64,000 nt of DNA, from NCBI RefSeq assembly GCF_014201195.1, contig NZ_JACHDS010000001.1, positions 5,704,001-5,768,000 on the forward strand, read 5' to 3'. Positions 8,293-17,139 of this stretch are shown here, piece after piece. The position numbers and the translations under genes are program-made. The stretch comes from Nocardiopsis mwathae. GTDB lineage: Bacteria; Actinomycetota; Actinomycetes; Streptosporangiales; Streptosporangiaceae. The notes under the pieces were generated by a model. That model had not been told where the DNA came from. It searched no databases and saw only the letters and a list, made by a program, of their open reading frames with translations. Numbering within the stretch: the stretch's first letter is position 1; each line of letters begins with the position of its first letter.

Positions 8293-9387
8293 ATGGTGCT
8301 CGCGGACTGGATGCGGCGGGGCGACCCCGCTCATGCGGTCTGCGCACACCTGTGGCGGCCGCTGGCCCGCCTGGGAGCCGTCGCCGGGATGGCCGCGGCC
8401 GGGTGGCTGCTGGTCGGCAGCGCCGCCTCCTACGCCGAGGACTCCCTGCCCGAGGACCCGCACGAGGTGGGGTACGTCGCCGCGGACATCACCGACTCCG
8501 TGGAGCGCATCGTGCAGACCGGCACCGCCGCCACCAGTGTGGTGACCGATGAGGTCCTGCCGGTCGACCTCCCCGTGGACCTGCAGGTCGAGTCCACGGC
8601 CTCGACCCTGACGACTCCGGTCACGGAGACCACCGAAGCGGTCGGCTCCACCGCCCGCAACGTGGTGGGGACCGCGGCGCGTGAGACCGGCGGCGCCCTC
8701 TCCGGGACGGTACGCACCGGCCAGGGGATCGCGGGCTACGCCGACAAGTCGGTGCGCGGCTCCTCCGCCTCGGTCACCTCCACCGTCTCCAAGACCCTCA
8801 CCGGCGAAAGCGGCCTGGTCGGCGAGAAGAGCCTGGTCGGCAAGGCCGGATTGGGCAAGGCGACCCGGAACCTGCAGGGCAAGCTCGGCACGACCCTCAA
8901 CGGCACGTCCGGCTCGGGCGGTGGTCTGCCGCTCCCGCACGGCGACGGCCACGCCGCACCCCAGCCCCGCCCCGCGACCGATGCCCCCGCCCGGGGCCTC
9001 GACCAAGAGCCGCGCAACGACCGCGAGGACGGCCGCGCGCCCGATGGGGACGCACCGGCCGATCACCCGCTGCTCTCCTACACCGCGACAGCGGACGCGG
9101 CCGAGCACGTCGCCACGTTCGCCGCCGGAGTTCCGGAGGCGGCGGGCGCCGACGACAGCCGGGCCGACGACACTCCGTTCGACGCGCCGACCTGGCACGG
9201 CGCCTCCGACTCCGGTTCCACCGGTACCGCGTCCTCTTCTTCCTGGACGCCCACCCCGGCGACGCCGGGATTCCTGGTGCAGCGCGGCGACGCGCTGCGC
9301 TCGCCCGGCCAGCGTGTCGCGCTGCCCGGTGATCCGACGCTGGTCGTGCGCGACATCGCGGACGATCCGTCCTTCTCGCCTGACTAG
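8293..9387 (+). CDS. secreted Ala/Thr/Ser-rich hypothetical protein
   Basis: 364 residues with a long N-region signal peptide: a basic start, a hydrophobic core (LGAVAGMAAAGWLLVGSAA) and a likely cut after SYA. The mature part begins with Ser/Thr/Val-rich repeats (TEAVGSTARNVVGTAARE), then GEKSLVGKAGLGKAT, a Pro/His/Asp-rich central stretch and a polar tail. Cys is essentially absent outside the signal region. No enzymatic motif is visible, so it looks like a cell-surface or extracellular low-complexity protein. The ATG at 8293 has AAGGAG 6 nt upstream. Function not recognised. Confidence 0.65.
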   Translation: MVLADWMRRGDPAHAVCAHLWRPLARLGAVAGMAAAGWLLVGSAASYAEDSLPEDPHEVGYVAADITDSVERIVQTGTAATSVVTDEVLPVDLPVDLQVESTASTLTTPVTETTEAVGSTARNVVGTAARETGGALSGTVRTGQGIAGYADKSVRGSSASVTSTVSKTLTGESGLVGEKSLVGKAGLGKATRNLQGKLGTTLNGTSGSGGGLPLPHGDGHAAPQPRPATDAPARGLDQEPRNDREDGRAPDGDAPADHPLLSYTATADAAEHVATFAAGVPEAAGADDSRADDTPFDAPTWHGASDSGSTGTASSSSWTPTPATPGFLVQRGDALRSPGQRVALPGDPTLVVRDIADDPSFSPD

Positions 9388-9477
9388 CGGCCACTGACGA
9401 CCGGCGGTCCGGACGCCCGGACCAGGCCCGCGGCCGCACAGTGTCCGCGTCGGCCGACGTCCGCGCCCGCGTCCCTG

Positions 9478-9708
9478 TCACCACCGCCCGTCGAGGCGTA
9501 CGTCGAGGTGCCGATCCGGCCACGTGATCCGACCGTGTGCCCTGCCGGAGCCTTCGCCCGCCCACTGCCGATGACGCCGCCGCGTGCGCGCCGCCGCCTG
9601 GGCGAACGCCTTCCCGCGGTCCCGCGCGAACGGCGCGGTGACCATGCGGTTCCACGTCCGGCTCTGCTCCGAAACCGTTTCTTCGAGGAGGTCTGTGATG
9701 GTGCGCAC
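9478..9708 (-). CDS. possible small hypothetical protein (competes with plus-strand ORF)
   Basis: A 76-residue frame from the GTG at 9708. Its composition is protein-like (Trp, Phe, Met and Ile present, ends WPDRHLDVRLDGRW) and its third-position GC is high. It is convergent with the gene at 8293 and overlaps the ORF at 9698 by 11 nt only at their 5' ends. No family is recognised and the ribosome site is weak, so this is a tentative call. Confidence 0.3.
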   Translation of the reverse strand: MRTITDLLEETVSEQSRTWNRMVTAPFARDRGKAFAQAAARTRRRHRQWAGEGSGRAHGRITWPDRHLDVRLDGRW

Positions 9709-9916
9709 TCCCGCCGCCGTCCCCGTCGGCCCGCCGTCCCGAGCACCCGCGGCCCGGTTCGCCGGCCGACTCCCGCAGCGCCCCGACCCGAGCCCGATCA
9801 CGGCGCCGGTGGGGCAGGAGGTTGACGCGAGTCCCGCGGCAGCGGCCGCGGGGTTCACGTCAGCCCCCGCTCAGCCAGAGCGGAGCCGACCGGGTGCGCG
9901 CAGCGCCGCTTCGTGA
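9698..9916 (+). CDS. possible small Pro/Ala-rich peptide
   Basis: A 72-residue frame beginning with the ATG at 9698, which has GAGGAGG 7 nt upstream, the best ribosome site in this 700-bp interval. The product is low complexity (Pro, Ala, Arg) with no signal peptide or recognised domain. The strong site is the only real support; the frame could be accidental in high-GC sequence. Confidence 0.3.
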   Translation: MVRTPAAVPVGPPSRAPAARFAGRLPQRPDPSPITAPVGQEVDASPAAAAAGFTSAPAQPERSRPGARSAAS

Positions 9917-10113
9917 ACGTGGATACATCGAACGCGTCGCGCGCCCAGCGTCCGGCCGACAGCAGGCGTGCCCGCCAGGTGCGCCGGCACCGGACGAATA
10001 ACCAGGCCACGGCGGCCGTGCTCCAAGCCAGGAGCCCACGGACACCGAGGTCGGCGGATTCAACTGAAGATTCCATTCCATCAGCGTTCAGCCGTTTCGA
10101 AAGGACAACCCAA

Positions 10114-10434
10114 ATGCGTAGGTGGGTTTCGACATCCGCCTCGGCCATGCTCATCGCCGCGGCCTTCGCGGCGATGGGGACGGGCGTCTCCTTCGCCGGA
10201 AGCGACCCCGTCACCCTGGGCGACGGCGCTATGTGGAGCGACAGTCAGGTCCCCGGCGCATCGGTGCCCGGTCTCGTGGCCGCCGAAAGGGCCGTCCCGG
10301 TCGAGGGCGCCGCCTCGGCGGACGGAATCGCCTCGGGGCAGAACTCCGACACACCGCAGGTCGACCAACGGCCCCAGGAAGCGGACCCGCTCAACGAGCT
10401 GGCCAGCGTCCTGGGTCTGAACCTGGGGTTGTAA
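10114..10434 (+). CDS. small secreted hypothetical protein
   Basis: 106 residues with a clear signal peptide (MRRWVSTSASAMLIAAAFAA then MGTGVSFAG). The mature part of about 77 residues is acidic and Ala/Gly/Asp-rich, ending in a Leu-rich tail (NELASVLGLNLGL). There is no Cys and no recognised domain. The start is supported by AAAGGA 8 nt upstream. It precedes the hairpin array beginning near 10480. Its role is unknown, but its size and export signal resemble small developmental surface proteins of mycelial actinobacteria. Confidence 0.6.
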   Translation: MRRWVSTSASAMLIAAAFAAMGTGVSFAGSDPVTLGDGAMWSDSQVPGASVPGLVAAERAVPVEGAASADGIASGQNSDTPQVDQRPQEADPLNELASVLGLNLGL

Positions 10435-10483
10435 ACGACTCTCCCGGCGCGCGGATGCGCGCTCGTGGAGGCATGACCGGCGT

Positions 10484-10707
10484 GCGGTGGTCACCACCCG
10501 CCCTCCTGTTTCCGTAGACGATGCGGTGGACAGGCAGGAGGACCGGGAGTGGCGACCGCGAGTCGGAGCGGCCGTTCTGCTGTTTCCGTGATCGATGCGG
10601 TGGACAAGGCAGGAGAACCGGGCGCGACGGCCGCCGAGTCGAGGCGGCCGCCTCCCTGTTCCGTACGTGATGCGGTGGACAAACGGGGAGGCGGGCGTGA
10701 CGACCGC
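10484..10707. repeat. three tandem ~75-bp hairpins with conserved loop
   Basis: The motif TTCCGT followed by GATGCGGTGGACA occurs at about 10510, 10584 and 10659 (GATGCGGTGG at 10520, 10594 and 10669), so the period is 74-75 bp. Each copy sits in the loop of a stem whose arms differ between copies but stay complementary: 10502-10508/10535-10541 (7 of 7), 10575-10582/10610-10617 (7 of 8) and 10649-10658/10684-10693 (10 of 10 with one G-U). The first stem can be extended imperfectly outward by about 20 more nt. No convincing protein frame spans all copies. Confidence 0.75.
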
Positions 10708-10714
10708 AACGTCG

Positions 10715-10758
10715 AAGCGGCGAGTCGTCCTGGAATATCCCAGGGGGACTCGCCGCTT
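10715..10758. terminator. strong inverted repeat ending the hairpin array
   Basis: AAGCGGCGAGTC at 10715-10726 and CCTGG at 10729-10733 pair with the matching segments in 10739-10758 around the loop AATAT, with only two mismatched positions. There is no T tract. It may terminate transcription from the array, or from the DUF5703 gene reading the other way. Confidence 0.55.
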
Positions 10759-10871
10759 GCCGTGGGTGAGGGCCGAAGGTGGGCGCGGCCTGCCGGAGGA
10801 GGTCGGAAGGCCGCCCGGGGAGCCCGGCACGGCCGCGGATCACCATCGGGCCGCGTCGAGTGTGAGGGGAA

Positions 10872-11057
10872 TCACATGGTGCGGATCTGCCGGATGATCC
10901 TCCGCCGCAACGTGACACGCCTGCTGCCATCGGAATACAGCCGCACCCGGGCCAGTTCCCACCTCCCGTACTCGGCGTGCTCGGACAGGGCCTGCCGGGC
11001 CGCGCCGCGCGACGTGCCGCGCGGGAAGCGGAGTTCGCGGTATTCGTACTCGAACAT
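10872..11057 (-). CDS. DUF5703 family protein
   Basis: A 61-residue basic protein, FEYEYRELRFPRGTSR ... RVTLRRRIIRQIRTM, with the pattern of the small actinobacterial DUF5703 family (E-Y/F-x-x-x-x-x-PRG-S-R then HAEYGRWEL then RR-R-IIRQ). The family has no established function; it is soluble and may bind nucleic acid given the Arg-rich tail. The start at 11057 matches the family N-terminus; an upstream in-frame start at 11165 would add 36 Arg/Ser-rich residues not typical of the family. It is divergent from topA across about 250 bp in which I see no other gene. Confidence 0.72.
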   Translation of the reverse strand: MFEYEYRELRFPRGTSRGAARQALSEHAEYGRWELARVRLYSDGSRRVTLRRRIIRQIRTM

Positions 11058-11304
11058 TGCGCCTATTCTGCGGCTCTCGGCCGGGTTCGTGCCATAGCGT
11101 TCGTACCCGTGGTCGACCGGGACGCCGGATCCCGAGGCCCGACGGCGGACGCTGCGCGCCGACACGCGACCGCACGGTCACGCCGCCTCGGGAAGCAAAC
11201 CTTGCAGCCGTCGGTTACCGTCGGTGGCTGGGAACCTATGGCTCGCGGTCCGATTCGAACAGCGATCGCACACGACAGCGCCAGGCTAGATGTAGGGGAA
11301 AAGC

Positions 11305-14103
11305 GTGCCACCCACGAAGGGCAGCGCCGGTAAGAACGGCTCGAAGGACACTGGACGCCACGGCGGCGGTAACCGGCTCGTCATCGTCGAGTCGCCGGCC
11401 AAGGTCAAGACCATCGCCGGTTATCTGGGCCCGGGGTACGTCGTCGAGTCCAGCATCGGCCACATCCGCGACCTGCCGACCAAGGCGGCCGAGATCCCGG
11501 CCCGCTACAAGGGTGAGCCGTGGGCCAAGCTCGGCGTGAACGTCGACCACGAGTTCGAGCCGCTCTACGTGGTGCACACGGAGAAGAAGTCGCACCTCAA
11601 GCGGCTCAAGGAACTGGTGGCCGAGGCCGACGAACTCCTCCTCGCCACAGACGAGGACCGCGAGGGCGAGGCCATCGCCTGGCACCTGCTCGAAGAGCTC
11701 AAGCCGAAGATCCCGGTCAAGCGCATGGTGTTCAACGAGATCACCCGCGACGCCATCCGCAACGCCGCCGAGAACACCCGCGACCTCAACCTGCGGCTCG
11801 TCGACGCGCAGGAGACCCGCCGCATCCTCGACCGCCTCTACGGCTACGAGGTGTCCCCGGTGCTGTGGAAGAAGGTCATGCCGAAGCTGTCGGCGGGCCG
11901 CGTCCAGTCGGTGGCGGCCCGGCTGGTGGTCGAGCGCGAGCGCGAGCGCATCGCCTTCACCTCGGCCGAGTACTGGGGACTGAAGTCGGTCTTCGACGCT
12001 GCCGGTACCGCAGGGGGCGCCGACCCCTCCACCTTCACCGCCAACCTCGCCTCGGTCGACGGCGCGCGCGTGGCCGTGGGCCGCGACTTCACCTCCACCG
12101 GTGAGCTGCGCACCGACAAGGGCGTGCTGCACCTCGACGAGGCGGCAGCGCGCGGCCTGGCCGAACGCCTGGCCAGCGCCGACTTCTCGGTCGGCTCGGT
12201 GGAACGCAAGCCCTACAAGCGCTCCCCCTACGCCCCGTTCCGCACCACCACCATGCAGCAGGAGGCCTCGCGCAAGCTGGGCTTCTCCTCGAAGCAGGCC
12301 ATGCAGGTGGCACAGCGCCTGTACGAGAACGGCTTCATCACCTACATGCGTACCGACAGCACCACGCTGTCGGACAGCGCCATCGCGGCCGCCCGTGACC
12401 AGGTCACCCGCCTCTACGGTGCCGACTACCTGCCGCCGAAGCCTCGGCTGTACGCGGGCAAGGTGAAGAACGCCCAGGAGGCGCACGAGGCCATCCGTCC
12501 GGCCGGGGACACCTTCCGGACCCCGGCCGAGACCGGGCTGACCGGCGCGGAGTTCCGGCTGTACGAGCTCATCTGGAAGCGCACCGTCGCCTCCCAGATG
12601 AAGGACGCCGTGGGCGAGTCGGTGACCGTGAAGATCCACGGCACCTCCACCGCCGGTGAGCTGGCCGAGTTCAGCGCCACCGGAAAGATCATCACCTTCC
12701 ACGGCTTCCTCAAGGCCTACGTCGAGGGTTCCGACGACCCCGACGCCGAGCTCGACGACCGCGAGCGGCGCCTCCCGCCGGTCGACGAGGGCGACCCCCT
12801 CAAGGCGCTGGGCATCGAAGCCGAGGGCCACAGCACCCGTCCGCCGGCGCGCTACACCGAGGCGACGCTGGTCAAGGAGCTCGAAGACCGCGAGATCGGC
12901 CGCCCCTCCACCTACACGCCGACCATCGGCACCATCCTCGACCGCGGTTACGTGTTCAAGAAGGGCTCGGCCCTGGTGCCGTCCTTCCTGGCGTTCGCGG
13001 TCGTGCAGCTGCTGGAGCGGCACTTCGGCCACCTGGTCGACTACGAGTTCACCGCCCGCATGGAGGACGCGCTCGACGCCATCGCCCGCGGCGAGGCCGA
13101 GCGCGTGCCCTGGCTGCGCCGCTTCTACTTCGGTGAGGAGCAGGAGGCCGGGCTCAAGGAGCTGGTCGGCGACCAGCTCGGGGAGATCGACCCCAAGGAG
13201 GTCAGCTCCTTCCCGGTGCCCGACAGCGACATCGTCATGCGCGTCGGCCGCTACGGCCCCTACATGGAGTGGGAGGGCCGCCGCGTCAACGTGCCGGAGG
13301 ACATGGCGCCCGACGAACTCACCCGGGAGAAGGCCGAGGAGCTGTTCGCCCAGCCCAGCGGCGACCGCGAACTGGGCACCGACCCGGAGACCGGGCGCAC
13401 CATCGTCGCCAAGAGCGGCCGGTTCGGCCCGTACGTGACCGAGGTCCTGGAGGAGCCCGAGGCACCCGCCGAGGGCGAGGCCAAGCCGAAGGGCAAGGCG
13501 AAGTCGAAGGCCTCCGCCCCCAAACCGCGCACGTCCTCCCTGCTCAAGTCGATGTCGCTGGAGACCGTCACGCTTGAGGACGCGCTGAAGCTGCTGTCCC
13601 TGCCGCGCGTCGTCGGCGAGATCGAGGGCGAGGAGGTCACCGCGCAGAACGGCCGCTTCGGCCCCTACCTGAAGAAGGGCACCGACAGCCGCTCGCTGGA
13701 GACCGAGGAGCAGATGTTCACGGTCACCATCGAGGAGGCCACGGAGATCTTCGCCAAGCCGAAGCAGCGGGGCCGCCGCGCCGCCGCGCCGCCGCTGCGT
13801 GAGCTCGGCGAGGACCCGGAGACCGGAAAGCCGATGGTGGTCAAGGACGGCCGGTTCGGCCCGTACGTGACCGACGGCGAGACCAACGCCTCCCTGCGCA
13901 AGGGCGACGAGGTCGAGTCGATCACCGTGGAGCGCGCCGCCGAACTCCTCGCCGACCGCCGCGCCAAGGCCCCGGCGAAGAAGACCACCGCCAAGAAGAC
14001 CACCGCCAAGAAGGCGCCGGCCAAGAAGACCGCGACCGCCAAGAAGACGACGGCGAAGACGAACGGGAGCAGCGCCCGCAGCGGCGCCGACCAGGCGTCC
14101 TGA
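11305..14103 (+). CDS. topA: DNA topoisomerase I
   Basis: 932 residues. The N-terminal TOPRIM domain has VIVESPAKVKTI and DEDREGEAIAWH (metal-binding acidic residues); the catalytic Tyr is in GFITYMRTDST near residue 343; the core motif EDREIGRPSTYTPTI follows. Beyond residue about 640 come C-terminal repeats with FGPYV motifs and a Lys/Ala-rich tail (AKKTTAKK units), as in actinobacterial TopA, where the tail aids processivity and DNA binding. It relaxes negative supercoils by cutting one strand. The GTG start has AGGGGA upstream. It is probably monocistronic: a hairpin follows at 14200. Confidence 0.97.
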   Translation: MPPTKGSAGKNGSKDTGRHGGGNRLVIVESPAKVKTIAGYLGPGYVVESSIGHIRDLPTKAAEIPARYKGEPWAKLGVNVDHEFEPLYVVHTEKKSHLKRLKELVAEADELLLATDEDREGEAIAWHLLEELKPKIPVKRMVFNEITRDAIRNAAENTRDLNLRLVDAQETRRILDRLYGYEVSPVLWKKVMPKLSAGRVQSVAARLVVERERERIAFTSAEYWGLKSVFDAAGTAGGADPSTFTANLASVDGARVAVGRDFTSTGELRTDKGVLHLDEAAARGLAERLASADFSVGSVERKPYKRSPYAPFRTTTMQQEASRKLGFSSKQAMQVAQRLYENGFITYMRTDSTTLSDSAIAAARDQVTRLYGADYLPPKPRLYAGKVKNAQEAHEAIRPAGDTFRTPAETGLTGAEFRLYELIWKRTVASQMKDAVGESVTVKIHGTSTAGELAEFSATGKIITFHGFLKAYVEGSDDPDAELDDRERRLPPVDEGDPLKALGIEAEGHSTRPPARYTEATLVKELEDREIGRPSTYTPTIGTILDRGYVFKKGSALVPSFLAFAVVQLLERHFGHLVDYEFTARMEDALDAIARGEAERVPWLRRFYFGEEQEAGLKELVGDQLGEIDPKEVSSFPVPDSDIVMRVGRYGPYMEWEGRRVNVPEDMAPDELTREKAEELFAQPSGDRELGTDPETGRTIVAKSGRFGPYVTEVLEEPEAPAEGEAKPKGKAKSKASAPKPRTSSLLKSMSLETVTLEDALKLLSLPRVVGEIEGEEVTAQNGRFGPYLKKGTDSRSLETEEQMFTVTIEEATEIFAKPKQRGRRAAAPPLRELGEDPETGKPMVVKDGRFGPYVTDGETNASLRKGDEVESITVERAAELLADRRAKAPAKKTTAKKTTAKKAPAKKTATAKKTTAKTNGSSARSGADQAS

Positions 14104-14199
14104 GCCGCCCCCGCCCGGGTCGGCGCCGAGCGCGCGGGCGCCCCGGGCCGGGGCGCGGAGTTCCCCGCGGGGTAGCCGCCCACCCCCGCCCGGCAGTAC

Positions 14200-14237
14200 A
14201 GTGCCGCGGACGGCCGATCCGGCCCGTCCGCGGCACT
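14200..14237. terminator. terminator after topA
   Basis: A 14-bp perfect stem, 14200-14213 pairing with 14224-14237. A second GC hairpin lies at 14138-14156 (GCGCCCCGG/CCGGGGCGC). Neither has a long T tract. The rest of 14104-14427 carries only the tmk promoter region. Confidence 0.65.
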
Positions 14238-14427
14238 CGTGTGTTCGGGGCCGCGCACACAGGGCCCGGATCCCCCGCCGCGCAGCACCCCCCGCCCCAG
14301 CGTCGCGCCCCCGTTCGCGACCGGGCGGCCACGCCCGCCGCATCGTCGCTCCGGCCTCCCCCGGCCCACGTGTGACGACGGCCTGATCACCTGTTCCCGA
14401 CCGGAAGCGTCGCTACCCTTAATCGAT

Positions 14428-17019
14428 ATGAGCAGATCTGCACCCCCCGGAGCGCCGGACGAGGCGCACGGTGTCCCCGACGTCCTCTCGATCACACCCT
14501 TCCGCCGGTTGTGGGTCTCGCTTTCGCTGTCCGGACTCGGCGACTGGCTCGGCCTGCTGGCACTGATGTCCCTGGCCGCCATCCTGACCCGCGACAGCGG
14601 CCCGTTCGCGCAGTACGCGGCGGTCAGCGGCGTCGCCGCGCTCAGACTGGCGCCGCCGATCCTGCTCAGCCCGTTCGCCGGAGTGCTGGTCGACCGCGCC
14701 GATCGCCGCCTGACCATGGTGGTCGGCGACGCGCTGCGCGCCCTGCTGCTCGTGTCCGTCCCCATCGTCGGCCGCGTCGACTGGCTGCTCGCCGCCGCCT
14801 TCGCGACCGCGATCGCCGCTCTGCTGTGGACCCCGGCCAAGGACGCGCTGGCCGCCGACATGGTGCCCACGGCCAAGCTGCGGCAGGCCGACCGGGTCGG
14901 CCGGATCACCCTGTACGGGACCGCGCCGGTGGCCGCGGCGCTGTTCGCGCTGCTGGCGGCCGTCAGCGCGGTGCTCGCCGGGCTGTTCCCCGTCCTGGGC
15001 GCCCCGGCGGCCGACATCGCGCTCTATGCCGCCGGTGCCGCCTACCTTGCGGCGGCCGTCGTCGACTGGGGCCTGCCGGGCGCGAAGCCGGGCGTGTCCG
15101 CTCACGGGTCGGGCGGCCCGGTCCTGCCCGGCGCCCCGGCGCAGCCGCCGAGTGCGCCCGCTGCGGCCCCTCAGGCCCCGCGGACACCGCAGCCGCCGCG
15201 GACACCCCCGACCGCGGCCGTCGAGATCCCCGGAGGCGAGGAGAAGACCGAGCAGATCGCCCCGCTCTCCACGGACGACGAGCGCACCGAGGAGATCACC
15301 CCCCTCGGCGCCGGCGAGGAGACCACCGAGCAGATCCCGCACGTCGGCGCGGGGGAGCGGGCCACCGAACAGGTTCCGCAGGTCGGCGCGGGCGAGGAGA
15401 CCACCGAACGCATCCCGCACACCGGTGCCGGCGAGGAGGCCACGGAGCGGATCCCGGCGGCGGGGGCGGCCGCTGCGGGCGGGCAGGCCCTGCCCCCCCA
15501 GGCCCCGCCGCCGCAGGCCCCCACGCCCGCGGCCGGCCCGCAGCCCGGCCGCCCGGGTGGGCCGGGACCGTCCGGACCCGCGCGGTCCCCGCAGGCGCCG
15601 CCGCGGTCGGCGGCCGCCCCCGGCCGCGCCCCGGAGAACCTGCTGCGCACGTTCGCCGACGGCGTCCGGTTCGCCGGAACCACCCCGCTGGTGCGCGGGC
15701 TGCTGCTGGGCATGCTCGGTGTGTTCGCGGCGAGCGCCGCCGTGCTCGGTGTCGGCCGGATCTTCACCGACCGCCTGTCCGCGGGCAACGCCGGGTTCGC
15801 CCTCCTGTTCGCCGCCGTCACCGCAGGCATCGCACTGGGCGTGTACGTCGGCCCGCGGGTGCTGCGCGCCTTCAGCCGCCGGCGGCTGTTCGGCCTGAGC
15901 GTCGGCCTCGCCGGCGCCGCACTGGTCCTCACCGGCCTCGTCCCGAACATGGTGCTGGCGGCCGTGCTGAGCACCGTCGTCGGAACGGGTGTCGGCATCG
16001 CCTGGGTCATCGGCACCTCGCTGCTCGGCCAGGAGATCGAAGGAGAGGTCCGCGAGCGCACCCTGGCCTACCTGCGCACCGCCGCGCACGTGCTGCTGGC
16101 GATCGTGCTCGTCGTGGCGCCGCTGGTGGCCGGCCTCATCGGGGACCACCGCCTCGACGTCCGTGATCTCGGCTACGACGTCCTGGGCACCGGCATGGTG
16201 CTGGTGCTCGCCGGCCTGGCGGTCCTCCTGGTCGCGGTGGTCTCCTACCGGCAGATCGACGAGGGCGCGGAGGTGCCGCTGCTCACCGAGCTCATCGCGG
16301 TGCTGCGCGGGGTCCCGGTCGGGCCGGTGAAGGCCGAGGAGAAGCTCCCGGGCACCTTCATCGTCCTGGAGGGCGGCGAGGGCGCAGGGAAGTCCACGCA
16401 GGCCCGCCAGCTGTCGATCTGGCTGCGCGACGAGGGCTTCGAGGTGGTCACCACCCGCGAACCGGGCTCCACCAAGCTCGGGATGCGGCTGCGCGCGCTG
16501 CTGCTCGACAAGGAGCAGACGGGCATGTCCCCGCGGGCCGAGGCGCTGCTGTACGCGGCCGACCGGGCCGACCACGTCTCCCGGGTGATCCGTCCGGCAC
16601 TGCGCCGCGGCGCGATCGTCATCAGCGACCGCTACGTCGACTCCACGCTCGCCTACCAGGGCGCCGGGCGCGAGCTGCACGTGGGGGAGATCCGCCGGAT
16701 CAACGAGTGGGCCACCGACGAGCTGGTGCCGGACCTCACGGTGCTGCTCGACGTACCGCCGTCGGCCGGGCTGGCCCGGCTCGGCGGAACCACCGACCGC
16801 ATCGAGGCGGAGTCCGAGGACTTCCACGACCGGGTCCGCTCCGGGTTCCGCGAGCTGGCCGAGAGCGAGCCCGAGCGCTACCTGGTCGTCGACGGCCGGT
16901 CCCCGCAGGAGGAGGTCACCCGGCAGATCCAGCGCCGCATCCGGCCGATCCTGCCCGACCCGGTCCCGCAGGACGCCGAGGCCATCACCGGCATGATGCC
17001 GATCATCAAGGAGCAGTAG
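14428..17019 (+). CDS. tmk: MFS transporter-thymidylate kinase fusion
   Basis: 863 residues in three parts. Residues 1-215 and about 407-621 form the two halves of an MFS_3-type membrane transporter. Between them is a 190-residue cytoplasmic linker with degenerate repeats (EETTEQIP, ERATEQVP, EETTERIP). From residue about 641 there is a complete dTMP kinase with P-loop LEGGEGAGKST and SDRYVDSTLAYQG. The kinase makes dTDP for DNA synthesis. Similar MFS-tmk fusions are known in streptomycetes, so the fusion is real; the transported substrate is unknown. A TACCCT hexamer ends 8 nt before the ATG with no good ribosome site, suggesting a leaderless mRNA. Confidence 0.92.
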   Translation: MSRSAPPGAPDEAHGVPDVLSITPFRRLWVSLSLSGLGDWLGLLALMSLAAILTRDSGPFAQYAAVSGVAALRLAPPILLSPFAGVLVDRADRRLTMVVGDALRALLLVSVPIVGRVDWLLAAAFATAIAALLWTPAKDALAADMVPTAKLRQADRVGRITLYGTAPVAAALFALLAAVSAVLAGLFPVLGAPAADIALYAAGAAYLAAAVVDWGLPGAKPGVSAHGSGGPVLPGAPAQPPSAPAAAPQAPRTPQPPRTPPTAAVEIPGGEEKTEQIAPLSTDDERTEEITPLGAGEETTEQIPHVGAGERATEQVPQVGAGEETTERIPHTGAGEEATERIPAAGAAAAGGQALPPQAPPPQAPTPAAGPQPGRPGGPGPSGPARSPQAPPRSAAAPGRAPENLLRTFADGVRFAGTTPLVRGLLLGMLGVFAASAAVLGVGRIFTDRLSAGNAGFALLFAAVTAGIALGVYVGPRVLRAFSRRRLFGLSVGLAGAALVLTGLVPNMVLAAVLSTVVGTGVGIAWVIGTSLLGQEIEGEVRERTLAYLRTAAHVLLAIVLVVAPLVAGLIGDHRLDVRDLGYDVLGTGMVLVLAGLAVLLVAVVSYRQIDEGAEVPLLTELIAVLRGVPVGPVKAEEKLPGTFIVLEGGEGAGKSTQARQLSIWLRDEGFEVVTTREPGSTKLGMRLRALLLDKEQTGMSPRAEALLYAADRADHVSRVIRPALRRGAIVISDRYVDSTLAYQGAGRELHVGEIRRINEWATDELVPDLTVLLDVPPSAGLARLGGTTDRIEAESEDFHDRVRSGFRELAESEPERYLVVDGRSPQEEVTRQIQRRIRPILPDPVPQDAEAITGMMPIIKEQ

Positions 17020-17048
17020 GAACGCCGCGGCAACGGGCGATCCCGCGG

Positions 17049-17087
17049 CCCCGGGGCGCAACCGCGGACGGCGGACGCGCCCCGGGG
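17049..17087 (+). terminator. rho-independent terminator after tmk
   Basis: An 11-bp perfect stem, CCCCGGGGCGC at 17049-17059 with GCGCCCCGGGG at 17077-17087, followed directly by TTTT. Confidence 0.8.
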
Positions 17088-17139
17088 TTTTCCCGTCGGG
17101 GCACAACCCGTCGGTGGCGGTCCCTATGCTGTGGAGCTG

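Noticed and set aside
10484-10758. CRISPR array
   Set aside because: Only three units, the conserved part is in a loop flanked by complementary stems rather than an identical repeat with unique spacers, and no cas genes are present.
11236-14343. Long minus-strand frame opposite topA
   Set aside because: Antisense of a certain gene; composition is Gly/Leu/Arg/Val-rich and non-protein-like.
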